Positions 7,450 through 17,026 are shown, counted from the first letter of the stretch. The stretch is DNA of 64,000 nt from Qipengyuania_B sp965214525 (GCA_965214525.1 OZ243959.1:2542001-2606000), one strand, 5' to 3'. The notes: generated by a model from the sequence alone, not told the origin. Program-made: numbers and translations.

Positions 7450-10400
7450 ATGCTTCAGTTCGAACTCTTAGAACCCGACGCCGAACCTCGTGCTCACCCA
7501 TTGCGTGTGACGATTGGCGAACGGATCGCCTCTCGTCTGATTGACGGCTGCCATCTCACGCGTAGCTCCATTTCTGCGCTCTTTGCCGAAGAGAGCGGGC
7601 TCCAGAGCTGGGGGACGGCTTGGTCGATCGACGACTACAACGATGCGATCGAGATCGGCGCGCTCCTGTGGCTGAAGTCTCACGGCCGGATTACGCTCGA
7701 TACCGCGACCCATGAAGCGGACGCGCGCTTCGAATGGCTCGATACCGCCTTGCCTCCCCGCCATGTGCGTAGCGAAGCACAGATCGAGCTGCAGCAGTTC
7801 TCGACCCCGCCCATGCTGTCCTGGCTCATGGCGCAAGCGGCTCAGCTTCGCTCATCCGATCAGGTCCTCGAGCCTTCGGCAGGTAACGGCGCGCTCGCCC
7901 TGTGGGCGGCGACGCAAGGCTGCGACCTCACGCTCAACGAGATCGATCCTGCTCGCCGACAGTCACTTGCCCATCTGTTTTCCGACGCAGCAGTGACCGC
8001 TTGCGACGGTGAGGTCATCGAGCATCTCCTGACCCACAGACTGCCAACCGTCGTCCTCATGAATCCGCCATTTGCGCGCAGTCGCGAGCGCGGGGTCAGT
8101 GCGGCAACGGCGTTGCGCCACCTTCGCAGCGCGTTCCGTCTCTCGAAGGGAGGCGCTCGCCTCGTTGCGATCATGCCGGAAGGTTTCGATGCGTCTCGCT
8201 TCGCCAGCTCATTGAACGTTGCCAGGCTGCGGCTCGATGTGCGCATCGCCGGCGCGTTCCGGAGGAACGGCACAGGCATTCGCGTGCGCATGGTGGTGTT
8301 CGACAAGGCCGTCGACGGCCTACCGGTGGTCACTGCGGAAGCCGACGATTTGTCCGATCTGGCAACGCTGATCGGCCGACTCCCGCCGCGCGCTCGCGAT
8401 ACTCCGGAAATTCCCGTGCTGACCGCGCGGCCCGCGACCGGCACTTTGAGAAAGCCAGCGAACGCCCGGCCCGCGGCTCCCTTTGCAACTCGCCCTACAC
8501 CTGGCGAGCCGTTCGAAGAGCTCGGCTATGTGACGCTGGATGACCCCTCGCCCGTCCCGGAGCAGACAGGGATCTATCTTCCCTATCGCCCGAGCCGGGT
8601 TCGGATCGAAGGCGCGCCGGTCCATCCGACTCCGCTCGTGGAATCCATCGCGATGGGATCGGTCGCCGCGCCAATTCCAGCCGTGCGGCCAAGGGTGCCC
8701 GCCGACTGGCGGACACGCGAACTGCTTTCCGAAGCCCAACTCGAAACGCTCGTCTATGCCTGCGAGGCGTTTTCGCACGATCTGCCAGGGCGCTTCCGAG
8801 CCACTCAGGAAGGAACCACGCTCGAGCAGGCCGAGGATGGAACCCGTTATCGTCAGGGCTTTTTCCTCGGCGACGGCACCGGAGCGGGAAAGGGGCGGCA
8901 GATCGTGTCGGTGATCATAGATCGCTGGCTTGTCGGCGAACGCCGACACATCTGGATTACCAAGAATGAGGCGCTGCTCGAGGATTCCCGCCGCGACTGG
9001 GAAGCACTCGGCGGCATGCGCCTCGACATTCAGCCGCTCTCCAGTTGGAAGCTGGGAGTTCCAGTTCGTTGGTCCCAGGGCATCCTCTTCATTACCTATC
9101 CGACGCTTCGCTCGGGCCGCGCAGACGATACGCGGCTTGACCAGATCCTCGCTTGGACTGGCGATGATTTCGAGGGCGTGATCGCGTTCGATGAGGCCCA
9201 CGCAATGGCCAACGCCATCGGCAGCCGTAATGCCCGCGGCGCTTCCAAAGGCTCCGAACAGGGCATGGCTGGACTAAGACTGCAGAACCGGCTTCCTCGC
9301 GCCCGGATCCTCTACGCCTCGGCTACGGGCGCTTCGGACATTTCCAACCTCGGATATGCGACCCGCCTCGGCTTGTGGGGAGCCGAAACCGCTTTCCCGA
9401 CACATGAGGCGTTCACGACCGAAATCCGGGCAGGCGGTGTCGCGGCGATGGAGCTCGTCGCGCGAGACCTCAAGGCTCAGGGACTTTACCTCTCCCGCGC
9501 CTTGTCCTTCGCGGGAGTCGAGTACGAAGTGCTCGAGCACCGTCTGACCGATGCCCAAGTCGCGATCTACGATGCCTATGCCGAGGCCTGGGCGATCATT
9601 CATCGCAATCTCGACGAGGCGCTCCAAGCCACCCGGATCGTCGACGAGGACAGCGGCGACACACTCAACCGCAACGCAAAAGCCGCCGCGCTTTCGATCT
9701 TCGAAGGCACTAAGCAGCGGTTCTTTGCTCAGCTCCTGCTCTCGATGAAACTCCCGAGTCTGCTCCCCGCGATGGAGGAGTCGCTCGCGACCGGCCACTC
9801 GGTCGTCGTGCAGCTGGTCTCGACCGCCGAGGCGATGCTCGACCGCCGCTTGGCCGATCTCACTCCCGAGGAACGCGAAGCGCTCGATATCGATCTCTCG
9901 CCGCGCGAGTATGTCATCGACTATCTCGCAAAGAGCTTCCCCACTCGCCTGATGCAGATCTTCACCGACGAAGACGGCAATCTGCGTTCCGAACCGATGA
10001 GCAACGACGATGGCAATCCGGTCATGTGTCCACGCGCCGTCGCCGCGCGCGATGCGCTGATCGAGCAGCTCTGCGCCCTGCCGCCGATCGCAACCGCGCT
10101 CGATGCGATCATCGAACACTTCGGAACCGGCACCGTCGCCGAAGTGACCGGCAGGACGAGACGGCTGATCGTGGGGCGGGACGGGCAGCAGCGGCTCGAA
10201 CGCCGCGGCGGGTCTGCCAATATCGCCGAGGCTCAGGCTTTTATGGATGGCGCCAAGCGCATCCTTGTCTTTTCCGACGCCGGCGGGACGGGCCGGTCCT
10301 ATCACGCCGACCTCAATTGCCAAAACCGGCAGCGGCGCGTGCATTTCCTGCTCGAGCCGGGATGGCGCGCCGATAACGCGATCCAGGGTCTGGGGCGGAC

Positions 10401-11682
10401 CAACCGCACCAACCAGGCTTCGGCGCCGCTGTTTCGCCCCGTGACCACGGATGTAAAGGGTGAGCGGCGGTTCATCTCGACGATCGCGCGGCGGCTCGAC
10501 AGCCTCGGCGCGCTCACCCGCGGACAGCGGCAAACGGGTGGACAGAACCTGTTCGATCCGGCCGATAATCTGGAAAGCGATTACGCCAGAGACGCGCTCA
10601 GCCGCTGGTTCCATCTGCTCTACGAGGGCAAGCTTCAGGCCACAAGCTTTGCCGATTTCGTGCGCCAGACCGGTCTGCGGCTCGGAAGCCCCGAGGGCGG
10701 CCTTACGGACGACCTGCCCTCGATTCAACGCTGGCTCAACCGCGTGCTCGCGCTGCCGATCGCGCTGCAGAACGCGATCTTCGACGAATATCTTGCTCTG
10801 ATCGAAGCGCGCATAGAAGCTGCGCGAGAAGCGGGAACGCTCGATCTCGGGCTCGAAACGCTCAAGGTCGACAGCTGTCGAATAGTTTCGGATCAGATCC
10901 TTCGGACCGACCCGTTGACCGGCGCCGAAACCCGCCTCCTCTCGCTGGAGATCGAGCGGCACTTGCGGCCATTGCGCTTCGAGCGGCTCGCGCGGCTGCA
11001 TGACATTGACTCGCCTGGTGTCATACCACTCCACAATGCCCGTTCGGGCCGGGTGGCGCTCAGCGTTCCCGCGCGCCGCCTGATTGCCGACGACGGCAGT
11101 GTGATCGAGCGGCGGCGTCTGCTGCGTCCGCTCAAATCCGCCAACTGGACCCGCGAGGCGCTCGCCGAAAGCGCCTGGGAGCCCATCGATCCGGCTTCGT
11201 TCGAAAGTCTCTGGCGCGCGGAAGAGATCGAGGCCGCCAAGGAGCCGGTCCGCGAACGGATGCACCTTGCAACCGGGCTGCTACTCCCGGTCTGGAAGCG
11301 CCTGCCCGGCGATCACGTGCGCGTGACCCGTATCGTCTCGGCCGACGGAACCTCCATCATCGGCCGCGAGGTGGTGGCCGCGGATCTCGCCAAGGTGTCG
11401 GAGACCTTCGGCCTCGGCAACTCGGTCCTGCCTACTCCCGGTGAACTGGCCGCTCTCGTCCTGGCGAGCGGAGCCGCACAGACCTTGCAGAGCCATGATC
11501 CGCTGACCGTCAAACGCAGTCTCGTCGGCGGTGAGCAGCGCATCGAGCTCACTGGCTTCGCGCCCGATCGGCTCGAGTGGTACAAGGCCAAAGGCTGCTT
11601 CACCGAGATCATCCGCTACCGAACGCGCCTGTTTGTGCCTGTGGCCAATGGGGCGGCCATTCTTCAAGCGCTCGCCCCGTGA
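7450..11682 (+). CDS. Strawberry-notch-like methylase-helicase fusion
   Basis: A 1410-residue protein. Residues about 100-300 form a class-I methyltransferase-like domain with motif I (VLEPSAGNGALALWAA) and an N6-adenine-type motif IV (VVLMNPPFARS). Residues about 470-620 hold an SF2 helicase core with Walker A GDGTGAGKGRQ and DEAH box IAFDEAHAMANA. The distal half carries the strawberry-notch helicase C region, with an arginine-finger-like segment AIQGLGRTNRTNQASAP. Proteins of this architecture are frequent on large plasmids and ICEs of alphaproteobacteria, and their role is unproven. Anti-restriction, DNA modification or replication are all possible. The start at 7450 has AGGAGG at ideal spacing. 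Confidence 0.85.
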   Translation: MLQFELLEPDAEPRAHPLRVTIGERIASRLIDGCHLTRSSISALFAEESGLQSWGTAWSIDDYNDAIEIGALLWLKSHGRITLDTATHEADARFEWLDTALPPRHVRSEAQIELQQFSTPPMLSWLMAQAAQLRSSDQVLEPSAGNGALALWAATQGCDLTLNEIDPARRQSLAHLFSDAAVTACDGEVIEHLLTHRLPTVVLMNPPFARSRERGVSAATALRHLRSAFRLSKGGARLVAIMPEGFDASRFASSLNVARLRLDVRIAGAFRRNGTGIRVRMVVFDKAVDGLPVVTAEADDLSDLATLIGRLPPRARDTPEIPVLTARPATGTLRKPANARPAAPFATRPTPGEPFEELGYVTLDDPSPVPEQTGIYLPYRPSRVRIEGAPVHPTPLVESIAMGSVAAPIPAVRPRVPADWRTRELLSEAQLETLVYACEAFSHDLPGRFRATQEGTTLEQAEDGTRYRQGFFLGDGTGAGKGRQIVSVIIDRWLVGERRHIWITKNEALLEDSRRDWEALGGMRLDIQPLSSWKLGVPVRWSQGILFITYPTLRSGRADDTRLDQILAWTGDDFEGVIAFDEAHAMANAIGSRNARGASKGSEQGMAGLRLQNRLPRARILYASATGASDISNLGYATRLGLWGAETAFPTHEAFTTEIRAGGVAAMELVARDLKAQGLYLSRALSFAGVEYEVLEHRLTDAQVAIYDAYAEAWAIIHRNLDEALQATRIVDEDSGDTLNRNAKAAALSIFEGTKQRFFAQLLLSMKLPSLLPAMEESLATGHSVVVQLVSTAEAMLDRRLADLTPEEREALDIDLSPREYVIDYLAKSFPTRLMQIFTDEDGNLRSEPMSNDDGNPVMCPRAVAARDALIEQLCALPPIATALDAIIEHFGTGTVAEVTGRTRRLIVGRDGQQRLERRGGSANIAEAQAFMDGAKRILVFSDAGGTGRSYHADLNCQNRQRRVHFLLEPGWRADNAIQGLGRTNRTNQASAPLFRPVTTDVKGERRFISTIARRLDSLGALTRGQRQTGGQNLFDPADNLESDYARDALSRWFHLLYEGKLQATSFADFVRQTGLRLGSPEGGLTDDLPSIQRWLNRVLALPIALQNAIFDEYLALIEARIEAAREAGTLDLGLETLKVDSCRIVSDQILRTDPLTGAETRLLSLEIERHLRPLRFERLARLHDIDSPGVIPLHNARSGRVALSVPARRLIADDGSVIERRRLLRPLKSANWTREALAESAWEPIDPASFESLWRAEEIEAAKEPVRERMHLATGLLLPVWKRLPGDHVRVTRIVSADGTSIIGREVVAADLAKVSETFGLGNSVLPTPGELAALVLASGAAQTLQSHDPLTVKRSLVGGEQRIELTGFAPDRLEWYKAKGCFTEIIRYRTRLFVPVANGAAILQALAP

Positions 11683-11730
11683 TCAGCGGCAGCACGTCCC
11701 ACAGCAGAGAGAAGAGAGTGCCTTGGGCTG

Positions 11731-11780
11731 GCGAACCTTGTGGGATGCACCCGCACCGGTTCGTTCAATCCATCAGGAGA
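11731..11780 (+). promoter_or_regulatory. Stem-loop leader before ParB gene
   Basis: GCGAACC (11731-11737) pairs with GGTTCGT (11758-11764, one G-U), and inside it TGTGGG pairs with CCCGCA. The stem is followed at once by CATCAGGAGA (11771-11780), the ribosome site for the ATG at 11787. Confidence 0.45.
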
Positions 11781-11786
11781 CGATCG

Positions 11787-13760
11787 ATGATCCAGTCCAT
11801 TCCCTTGAAGAAGCTCGTCCCGAGCCCCCGCAACGTCCGGAAGGTGAGCGATGCTACCGCCGATGCCCAGCTCAAGGCCGATATCGCCGCTCGCGGCCTT
11901 CTCCAGAATCTTGTCGTGCGCAAGGCGACGCGCGGCAAGTTCGAAGTCGAGGCCGGCGGGCGGCGGCTTGCCGCATTGCAGTCGCTTGCGGAGGACAGCG
12001 CAATTCCCACAACCCACGAAGTGACCTGCCTCGTCATCGAAGGCGACGAATACGAAGTTCGCGAAGCGAGCCTGGCCGAAAACTTCCAGCGTCTCGCCAT
12101 GAATCCCGCTGACGAAGCGCAGGCCTTCGCCGCAATCATCGAAGCGGGCGCCACGACCGAGGACGTCGCTCGGCGCTTCGGCCTGACCGTCCGCTTCGTC
12201 GAGGGACGACTGCGGCTCGCTTCGCTTGCGCCGTGCGTCTTCGAAGCGCTGGCTGAAGGCGCGATCACTCTCGACATGGCCAAGGCCTATGGCGCGGTCT
12301 CGGACAACGAGCGGCAAGCTCACGTCTTCGCCGAGCTGCAGGAAGCCTGGTACCAGATCACGCCCGATACGATCCGACGGATGGTGCTGGATGCGACCGT
12401 GCGCGGTAGCGATCCGCGCGCGATCTTGGTTAGTCGCGAGCCCTATCGCGAAGCGGGCGGGCGGATCGAGCGCGAGCTTTTTGACGATGATGCGACCGAA
12501 AGTTGGATCGATATCGGGCTGCTCGAAGGTCTCGCACAGAAGAAAATGGAAGAAGCCGCGAGCGTCAAAGCGGCTGAACTCGGCCTTGCCTGGGTCCGTC
12601 CGACGCTCGGCTCGTATGTTGGCCACGATCTGATCGAGGGGCTCAGTCGCCTTTCCGCCGAGCCCGCCCCGCTGAATGAAGCGGAAGCCGAGGAACTTTC
12701 CGTACTCGAGGCAGACTACGACCGTGAAGCGGCAGTCCTCGAGGACGAGGACAGCAGCAAGGAGGAGGTCGCGAGAGCCGAGGAGCAACTGGCCCGCATC
12801 GATCGGGCCATGCGAGCGCTCAACGATCGCCCGCCGGTGCTTGCCGACGATCTGAAGGAAGAAGCGGGGGCGTTCCTGGTCCTGTCGCGCGGTGGCGAGC
12901 CTACCCTTGTTCCGCAGTACTACACGGAAAGCGAGGTGGCACAGTCCGACGAGGGCATCATCGAGCCCGTCGAAGACGGCGGTGAGGCGTCGAGCAAGCC
13001 TGCAACCTATTCGCAGCGACTGCTCGACGAACTGGCGATGCAGCGCCGCGATGTCCTCGCCATCCATCTCGCCAACGACCCAGGCCTGGCGCTCGACCTC
13101 ATGATCTTCACGCTAGCCGACGCGGATGGTCACGACTGGCGCGCCAAAAAGGCGGTCACAATTGCTGGGCCGGCTGCGAGCGGCCCGGTCTCGGGGTTCG
13201 AAGCCAAGGATGCTCCGGCGAGCGCGGCACTGGCGGAGTTCACCGGCTCACTCGACGAAAGCTGGCGCGCCGGCGCTTCGGAAATCGAGCGATTTGCCGC
13301 CTTTCGGACACTCCCCGACGAGGCGCGCAGCCTCTGGCTCGGCTTCGTGGTCGCCCGTACGCTCATTGCCAGTCTCAACACCGAAGGCGATCGCGGACTT
13401 CCTCTTCACGATGCACTGGGCACCTTGCTGGAGATCGAGATGGCGCACTGGTGGAGGCCGACGGCGGCAAACTTCTTCGATCGCGTGCCGAAAGCGCGCA
13501 TCCTCGAAGCCTTCGATGCCGTGGGCGGGCCCGAGCTTGTCAGCCGCTATGCCGGTTCCAAGAAGGCCGATCTCGCATCGGCGGCCGAACGCATCTTCTC
13601 GGGCGAGTTTATCGGTGAGGCGGACGTCAAGGAACAGGCTCTGGCCTGGCTTCCGTCCGTCATGCGGTTCGGCACGCCAAAGGAAGAAGTCATCGGCGCC
13701 GATGAAGCAGCTACTTCTTCGAGTGACACCGATGATGAACTAACCGAGAAAGCCGCCTGA
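11787..13760 (+). CDS. ParB/Srx-domain nuclease-like partition protein
   Basis: A 657-residue ParB-superfamily protein starting MIQSIPLKKLVPSPRNVRKV. A long in-frame upstream extension is rejected because the leader hairpin and AGGAGA sit directly before 11787. The N-terminal ParB fold shows the family blocks 'LKADIAARGLLQNLVVRK', 'FEVEAGGRRLAALQSL' and the nucleotide-contact motif VREASLAENFQR (a GENFQR-type box). A helix-turn-helix follows in TTEDVARRFGLTVRFVEGRL. The remaining 450 residues are acidic and family-specific. No ParA is adjacent, so a role in plasmid-like segregation is not certain; such orphan ParB-like proteins can act in element regulation. A terminator follows. Confidence 0.82.
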   Translation: MIQSIPLKKLVPSPRNVRKVSDATADAQLKADIAARGLLQNLVVRKATRGKFEVEAGGRRLAALQSLAEDSAIPTTHEVTCLVIEGDEYEVREASLAENFQRLAMNPADEAQAFAAIIEAGATTEDVARRFGLTVRFVEGRLRLASLAPCVFEALAEGAITLDMAKAYGAVSDNERQAHVFAELQEAWYQITPDTIRRMVLDATVRGSDPRAILVSREPYREAGGRIERELFDDDATESWIDIGLLEGLAQKKMEEAASVKAAELGLAWVRPTLGSYVGHDLIEGLSRLSAEPAPLNEAEAEELSVLEADYDREAAVLEDEDSSKEEVARAEEQLARIDRAMRALNDRPPVLADDLKEEAGAFLVLSRGGEPTLVPQYYTESEVAQSDEGIIEPVEDGGEASSKPATYSQRLLDELAMQRRDVLAIHLANDPGLALDLMIFTLADADGHDWRAKKAVTIAGPAASGPVSGFEAKDAPASAALAEFTGSLDESWRAGASEIERFAAFRTLPDEARSLWLGFVVARTLIASLNTEGDRGLPLHDALGTLLEIEMAHWWRPTAANFFDRVPKARILEAFDAVGGPELVSRYAGSKKADLASAAERIFSGEFIGEADVKEQALAWLPSVMRFGTPKEEVIGADEAATSSSDTDDELTEKAA

Positions 13761-13788
13761 CCCTCCTGGCAGGTCGGCTTACACGGTT

Positions 13789-13822
13789 GGCGGCCCGTCC
13801 ATTCCGGACGGGCTGCCTTTTG
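13789..13822 (+). terminator. Rho-independent terminator after ParB gene
   Basis: A 12-bp stem, GGCGGCCCGTCC (13789-13800) with GGACGGGCTGCC (13806-13817, one G-U), a 5-base loop and a short T tract, 28 bases after the ParB stop codon. Confidence 0.75.
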
Positions 13823-13906
13823 TTGTCCTGATTGAATATCAGCCAATTGCGGCCTGGCAGCTTTGTACAGTTGGGATAAGTGAAACCGCCAGCAGGAGGA
13901 CGTAGC

Positions 13907-13987
13907 ATGACGAAGGTTCGCCCGAGTATGTCGGGCGAACCTTTAACGACGTATTATCGGCAGGCGGTCAGGCGAGACTGGATTTGA
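13907..13987 (+). CDS. Candidate 26-residue peptide containing a perfect hairpin
   Basis: ATG at 13907 is preceded by AGCAGGAGGACGTAGC, a near-consensus ribosome site, and reads MTKVRPSMSGEPLTTYYRQA, then VRRDWI and a stop. The first codons overlap a perfect 13-bp inverted repeat, AAGGTTCGCCCGA (13912-13924) with TCGGGCGAACCTT (13930-13942). The hairpin could equally be a terminator for the opposite-strand PEP-CTERM gene, though neither side has a long T run. Its 3' end overlaps that gene by 20 bases. Translation is unproven. Confidence 0.3.
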   Translation: MTKVRPSMSGEPLTTYYRQAVRRDWI

Positions 13988-14684
13988 ACTGTCCCTTGCG
14001 CTGCAGTCGCATCGAACCACCGACGAAGCCGAAGCCAAGGATCATCATCAGCCAAGTCGCTGGCTCCGGAACTGCGGCAGTGACACCATCACCGAAAGCT
14101 ACATTGTCAACACCGAAACCTTCGCTGCCACCACCAAAACCGGGGCCGACGCGGCTGAAGGTGAGGGTGGTAAAAGGCTGCATAGAGGTGAAGCCGAAGA
14201 AGCGCGTTACACCAGCGTCGGCAACACCCGGAGTCACCGTTTCGCCATTGAAGGACAGGATAGTCGTGCCAGCACTTTCGGTTTGAAGATCGGTAAAATC
14301 GGCGCCGAATGCGCTGATTGGCGCATCGAAGGTGAATTGCACGGTGAGATCACCAAAAAAACTGTCATTGATGAAGACATCTGCAAAGGTGGTGCCATCA
14401 CCATTGAGAGTCGTGAATAGCGCCGGTGGTATGTCGATGAAATTTCGCGGTGCAAGGAACGCAGACTGCGTTCCGGTCGTGCTCAGCGAAAAACCGTTGG
14501 CGTTCACTGTCTGCGTACGGAACTCTTCCTCGGTAGCGAAACCGTTAAAATCTTCGCTGGTCGTATTGCCTGCGGCCTGTTCGAACGCCTCGCGATCGGT
14601 GAATATCATTGTTGCTGCATTTGCCGGTGCGGCAACGACCACAGATGCGGCGGTCAAAGTAAGCATTGCCAGATGTTTACGCAT
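13968..14684 (-). CDS. PEPxxWA-CTERM sorting-domain protein
   Basis: About 238 residues. The ATG at 14684 has GGGAG seven bases upstream and starts a signal peptide (MRKHLAMLTLTAASVVVAAPANA). The C-terminus has the PEPxxWA signal AAVPEPATWLMMILGFGFVG, a hydrophobic segment, then RLQRKG, the arrangement recognised by the exosortase/PEP-CTERM sorting system of Proteobacteria. The body is a beta-sandwich-like secreted domain ending FGVDNVAFGDGV. It is presumably exported and processed at the cell surface by a chromosomal exosortase. It sits alone among element genes and is probably cargo. Confidence 0.85.
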   Translation of the reverse strand: MRKHLAMLTLTAASVVVAAPANAATMIFTDREAFEQAAGNTTSEDFNGFATEEEFRTQTVNANGFSLSTTGTQSAFLAPRNFIDIPPALFTTLNGDGTTFADVFINDSFFGDLTVQFTFDAPISAFGADFTDLQTESAGTTILSFNGETVTPGVADAGVTRFFGFTSMQPFTTLTFSRVGPGFGGGSEGFGVDNVAFGDGVTAAVPEPATWLMMILGFGFVGGSMRLQRKGQFKSSLA

Positions 14685-15094
14685 GGCTATACTCCCGGTA
14701 TAATGATGACAAATCATCTCGAAGAAGAACCCCATGTCCGTGAGATATCTATGCCTTGTTAACCATGCCTACCGTACTTAAAAGTAGGGTCAACGACTCT
14801 TTCTCTTCCGAGTTTGGGTTTGTTCCAGAACGACACAAGTTGGGAAAGGCTGAACTCTACCTTCGGAGATCAGCGCCGCTATTGATCGCTAAAAAGCCAA
14901 GCTTGCCTTTCGCGCAATTCTGGGCCGCCAAGTTTGGATGAAAGGCGGGTACCAGAACCAACCAACAAACCGGGAATGGCTTAGTTGGGGGCGCGTAGCT
15001 GAAGGATCGTGAGTGGACGGTCAGCTGACAAGGAATACGGAGCGGCTTCTGTAAGATAGTGGAGCCACATAGCCTTCGAACCGTTTGTTCTGCA
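14685..15094. other. Intergenic stretch, no convincing gene
   Basis: About 410 bases between the PEP-CTERM gene and the META-like lipoprotein gene, visibly more AT-rich near 14740-14820. Short reading frames exist on both strands, but none has a ribosome site or recognisable sequence. It presumably contains the two divergent promoters. Confidence 0.4.
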
Positions 15095-16054
15095 ATGATC
15101 TTCTCTACTCCCACCGCCCTTCTCGCCTGCGCATGCTGCGCGACCGTCGCGGCTTGTGACCTAACAGACGAAAGGGAGAGCACAGCCGCGATCTCGGACG
15201 AGGAGGAGAGCGCGTTACTCACATCTCTGCGTGAAATCGAAGGGTTCTGGCTCATCGAGCGGTTCGAGGATTTCGAACCCTCATGGCGAAACAACACACC
15301 ATGGCGCAGTGCCTATCTCCAGATCGACAATGGCTGGATAACCTACAACATCGGTTGCAATCAGTCCGGCAATTCAGTCTCGCTCGGAACGGACGGCATT
15401 CTGCGCGATACCGGCAACGGATCGCGCGTGCAGACGTTGCAAGGATGCGGACCTGTTCGCGAAGCACGTGACCAGCGCTTCTTCGCTTTTTTCGGCAGCA
15501 ATCCCGAAGTTCGCAGAACTGGCACGGGACGCATCTACCTGAGGAGCGAGGCGGGCGAGTTGATACTCATCCGGCCAGAACTCTGGCGCCACATCCACAA
15601 ACCAGATTTCTCAGACATCGAAGGGCGTTGGGTGCCGCAAATGTCCACCATGTATGATGGCTGGGAGTCGGCCGGGTTCGGGATCGGCGAGAACCAAGGG
15701 GTTGTCACCATCGAGCGTAGACGCGTGCTGTGGTCGCAATGTCCCGACCTGCCAATCCCGATACGCTGGACCACCAATGCGCGGCTCGCGGCGAGAGATG
15801 CTATCGATGTAACCGATTGCCCCGTCGTCACTCGGGCCACGAGCGATGGACCCGACGCAATCATGAGGATGCTAGCCGCCGACCCGGCAGTGATCCGCAC
15901 CGGAGCGGACCGGATAGTGCTGGTCGATAAGGCGGGCAAAAACGGTCGCCGGCTCGACCTCCGGTCGGAGGAAAGCGTCCTCAACCCGCCTCCTCCCCCG
16001 CCGATGCCAGAGGGATACCTTCCGCCTCCGCCGCCATCTCCTCCAGGCAGCTAA
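15095..16054 (+). CDS. META/HslJ-like lipoprotein
   Basis: Starting at the ATG 15095, MIFSTPTALLACACCATVAAC gives a lipoprotein signal with lipobox TVAAC. The mature protein of about 300 residues has one region resembling META/HslJ domains, with 'EGFWLIERFEDFEP', 'INDGW'-like 'QIDNGWITYNIGCNQSGN' and 'LQGCGPVREARDQRFFAFF' (a C...C pattern seen in META domains). A second, weaker repeat follows at 'DIEGRWVPQMS' and 'WSQCPDLPIP'. The tail is proline-rich (PPPPPPMPEGYLPPPPPSPP). META-domain proteins are envelope-associated and some bind heat- or drug-stress ligands; the function here is unknown. The proline tail overlaps a candidate opposite-strand small frame. Confidence 0.6.
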   Translation: MIFSTPTALLACACCATVAACDLTDERESTAAISDEEESALLTSLREIEGFWLIERFEDFEPSWRNNTPWRSAYLQIDNGWITYNIGCNQSGNSVSLGTDGILRDTGNGSRVQTLQGCGPVREARDQRFFAFFGSNPEVRRTGTGRIYLRSEAGELILIRPELWRHIHKPDFSDIEGRWVPQMSTMYDGWESAGFGIGENQGVVTIERRRVLWSQCPDLPIPIRWTTNARLAARDAIDVTDCPVVTRATSDGPDAIMRMLAADPAVIRTGADRIVLVDKAGKNGRRLDLRSEESVLNPPPPPPMPEGYLPPPPPSPPGS

Positions 16055-16127
16055 GGCAAAGTCTGCGCTGACGCCCGATGGGCCTCTCGATAAAGTGCGA
16101 CTTTAGGTTCCAACCACACTCAGCCAT
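15981..16127 (-). CDS. Candidate small Cys-containing protein, opposite strand
   Basis: A 48-residue reading frame, MAECGWNLKSHFIERPIGRQ then RRLCLSCLEEMAAEAEGIPL. It has a plausible zinc-binding pattern (one Cys, one His, then C-x2-C) and coding-like composition. It overlaps the proline-rich end of the lipoprotein gene by 74 bases on the other strand, so at most one of the two ends may be real. I do not recognise the family. Confidence 0.25.
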   Translation of the reverse strand: MAECGWNLKSHFIERPIGRQRRLCLSCLEEMAAEAEGIPLASAGEEAG

Positions 16128-16736
16128 CCAGTCCTTGCCGGAAACGCGTCGGTTTTTGGATGCCGCTCCAGCAAGGTCAAATGTCCGTAATGAAGGCGCA
16201 GAGCCGACAGGCCCGGGCTGCCCAACTTTCGGCCGCTCACTATCCGCGCCTAATCCTCCTGTCGGGCTATGCCGCATATCTGCGCCGACCGGGAGCGCGT
16301 CTCCTGCAGGACAAGCGGTATGATTTGCCTGCGCGACGAGACGGCGATCGATCTTCGTTACAGGTTTATGGGCTACTCACTCGGGATACGCCAAGTTGGC
16401 ATTGAGGAGCTGGAGATCTCCATTTGGGCCAGTTGCTGCGGGGTTGTCGAAGGCATTCTGACCGAGGCGGTGGACGCGGCCGCTTGCCAGGCGCGCCGGT
16501 TCGGCTGTTGCTTGACAATGCGGTGCGGTTGGCCGAGCGGCTCGACGCCGAGCCGCATGCCGTGTTCGCCACGAACCTTCGATACCGTATTTGTCAGCGG
16601 GATCTCCCGAGCTTTGTCACAGCCCACTCGTCGCTTTGTTGAAGCTTGGAACTCGCCCTTGCACCGGCCGCCGCCATCCCTCTGGCAAAATCAATCACTT
16701 CGGGTGCCGTGCTGGTTTATGCCTCTCAACTTTTAG
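16128..16736. other. Intergenic stretch, no convincing gene
   Basis: About 600 bases between the lipoprotein region and the gene downstream of dnaE2. Several frames of 70-155 codons cross it on both strands, but their residues are low-complexity or cysteine-rich in a non-protein-like way, without ribosome sites. It may be the remnant of a lost gene. Confidence 0.35.
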
Positions 16737-17024
16737 TCATAAACTGAAGTTGTCCTCATAGCAGCCGGCTCTCCGCAGCTGACGGACGATGCCGTTGAAC
16801 GCCGCCGTGACCCCTTGCGCCCGGCCGATGGCGTTCTCCTGGCTGGCCGCATCCCAATAAAGTTCCAGCGGCCAGCGCTCCGGGCAGTGCGGGAGCAGAC
16901 AACGCAGGGCGAGCCGCACCTCCACCTTGTCCACCCGGTCGCTTGCGGAATGTGCGACAGCGGAGCGCAGGATAGCGACAGATAATGCGATGACCACGCG
17001 CTGGTGGCGAGCGAGGTGCGCCAT
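16737..17024 (-). CDS. Conserved small protein downstream of dnaE2
   Basis: A 95-residue protein starting at 17024, two bases after the dnaE2 stop codon, so it is the last gene of the imuA-imuB-dnaE2 transcript. The C-terminal half, HCPERWPLELYWDAASQENA then IGRAQGVTAAFNGIVRQLRR, looks like a compact helical domain and has strongly coding composition. I do not know a named family. Its place suggests co-expression with the mutasome under SOS control. Confidence 0.55.
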   Translation of the reverse strand: MAHLARHQRVVIALSVAILRSAVAHSASDRVDKVEVRLALRCLLPHCPERWPLELYWDAASQENAIGRAQGVTAAFNGIVRQLRRAGCYEDNFSL

Positions 17025-17026
17025 AG

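Noticed and set aside
9274..11265. Minus-strand frame of about 663 codons opposite the strawberry-notch helicase
   Set aside because: Antisense artefact; the helicase motifs on the plus strand are conserved across this whole stretch.
16269..16736. Plus-strand 155-codon frame in the gap after the META-like lipoprotein
   Set aside because: It has many Cys and Trp residues, no motif and no initiation signal.
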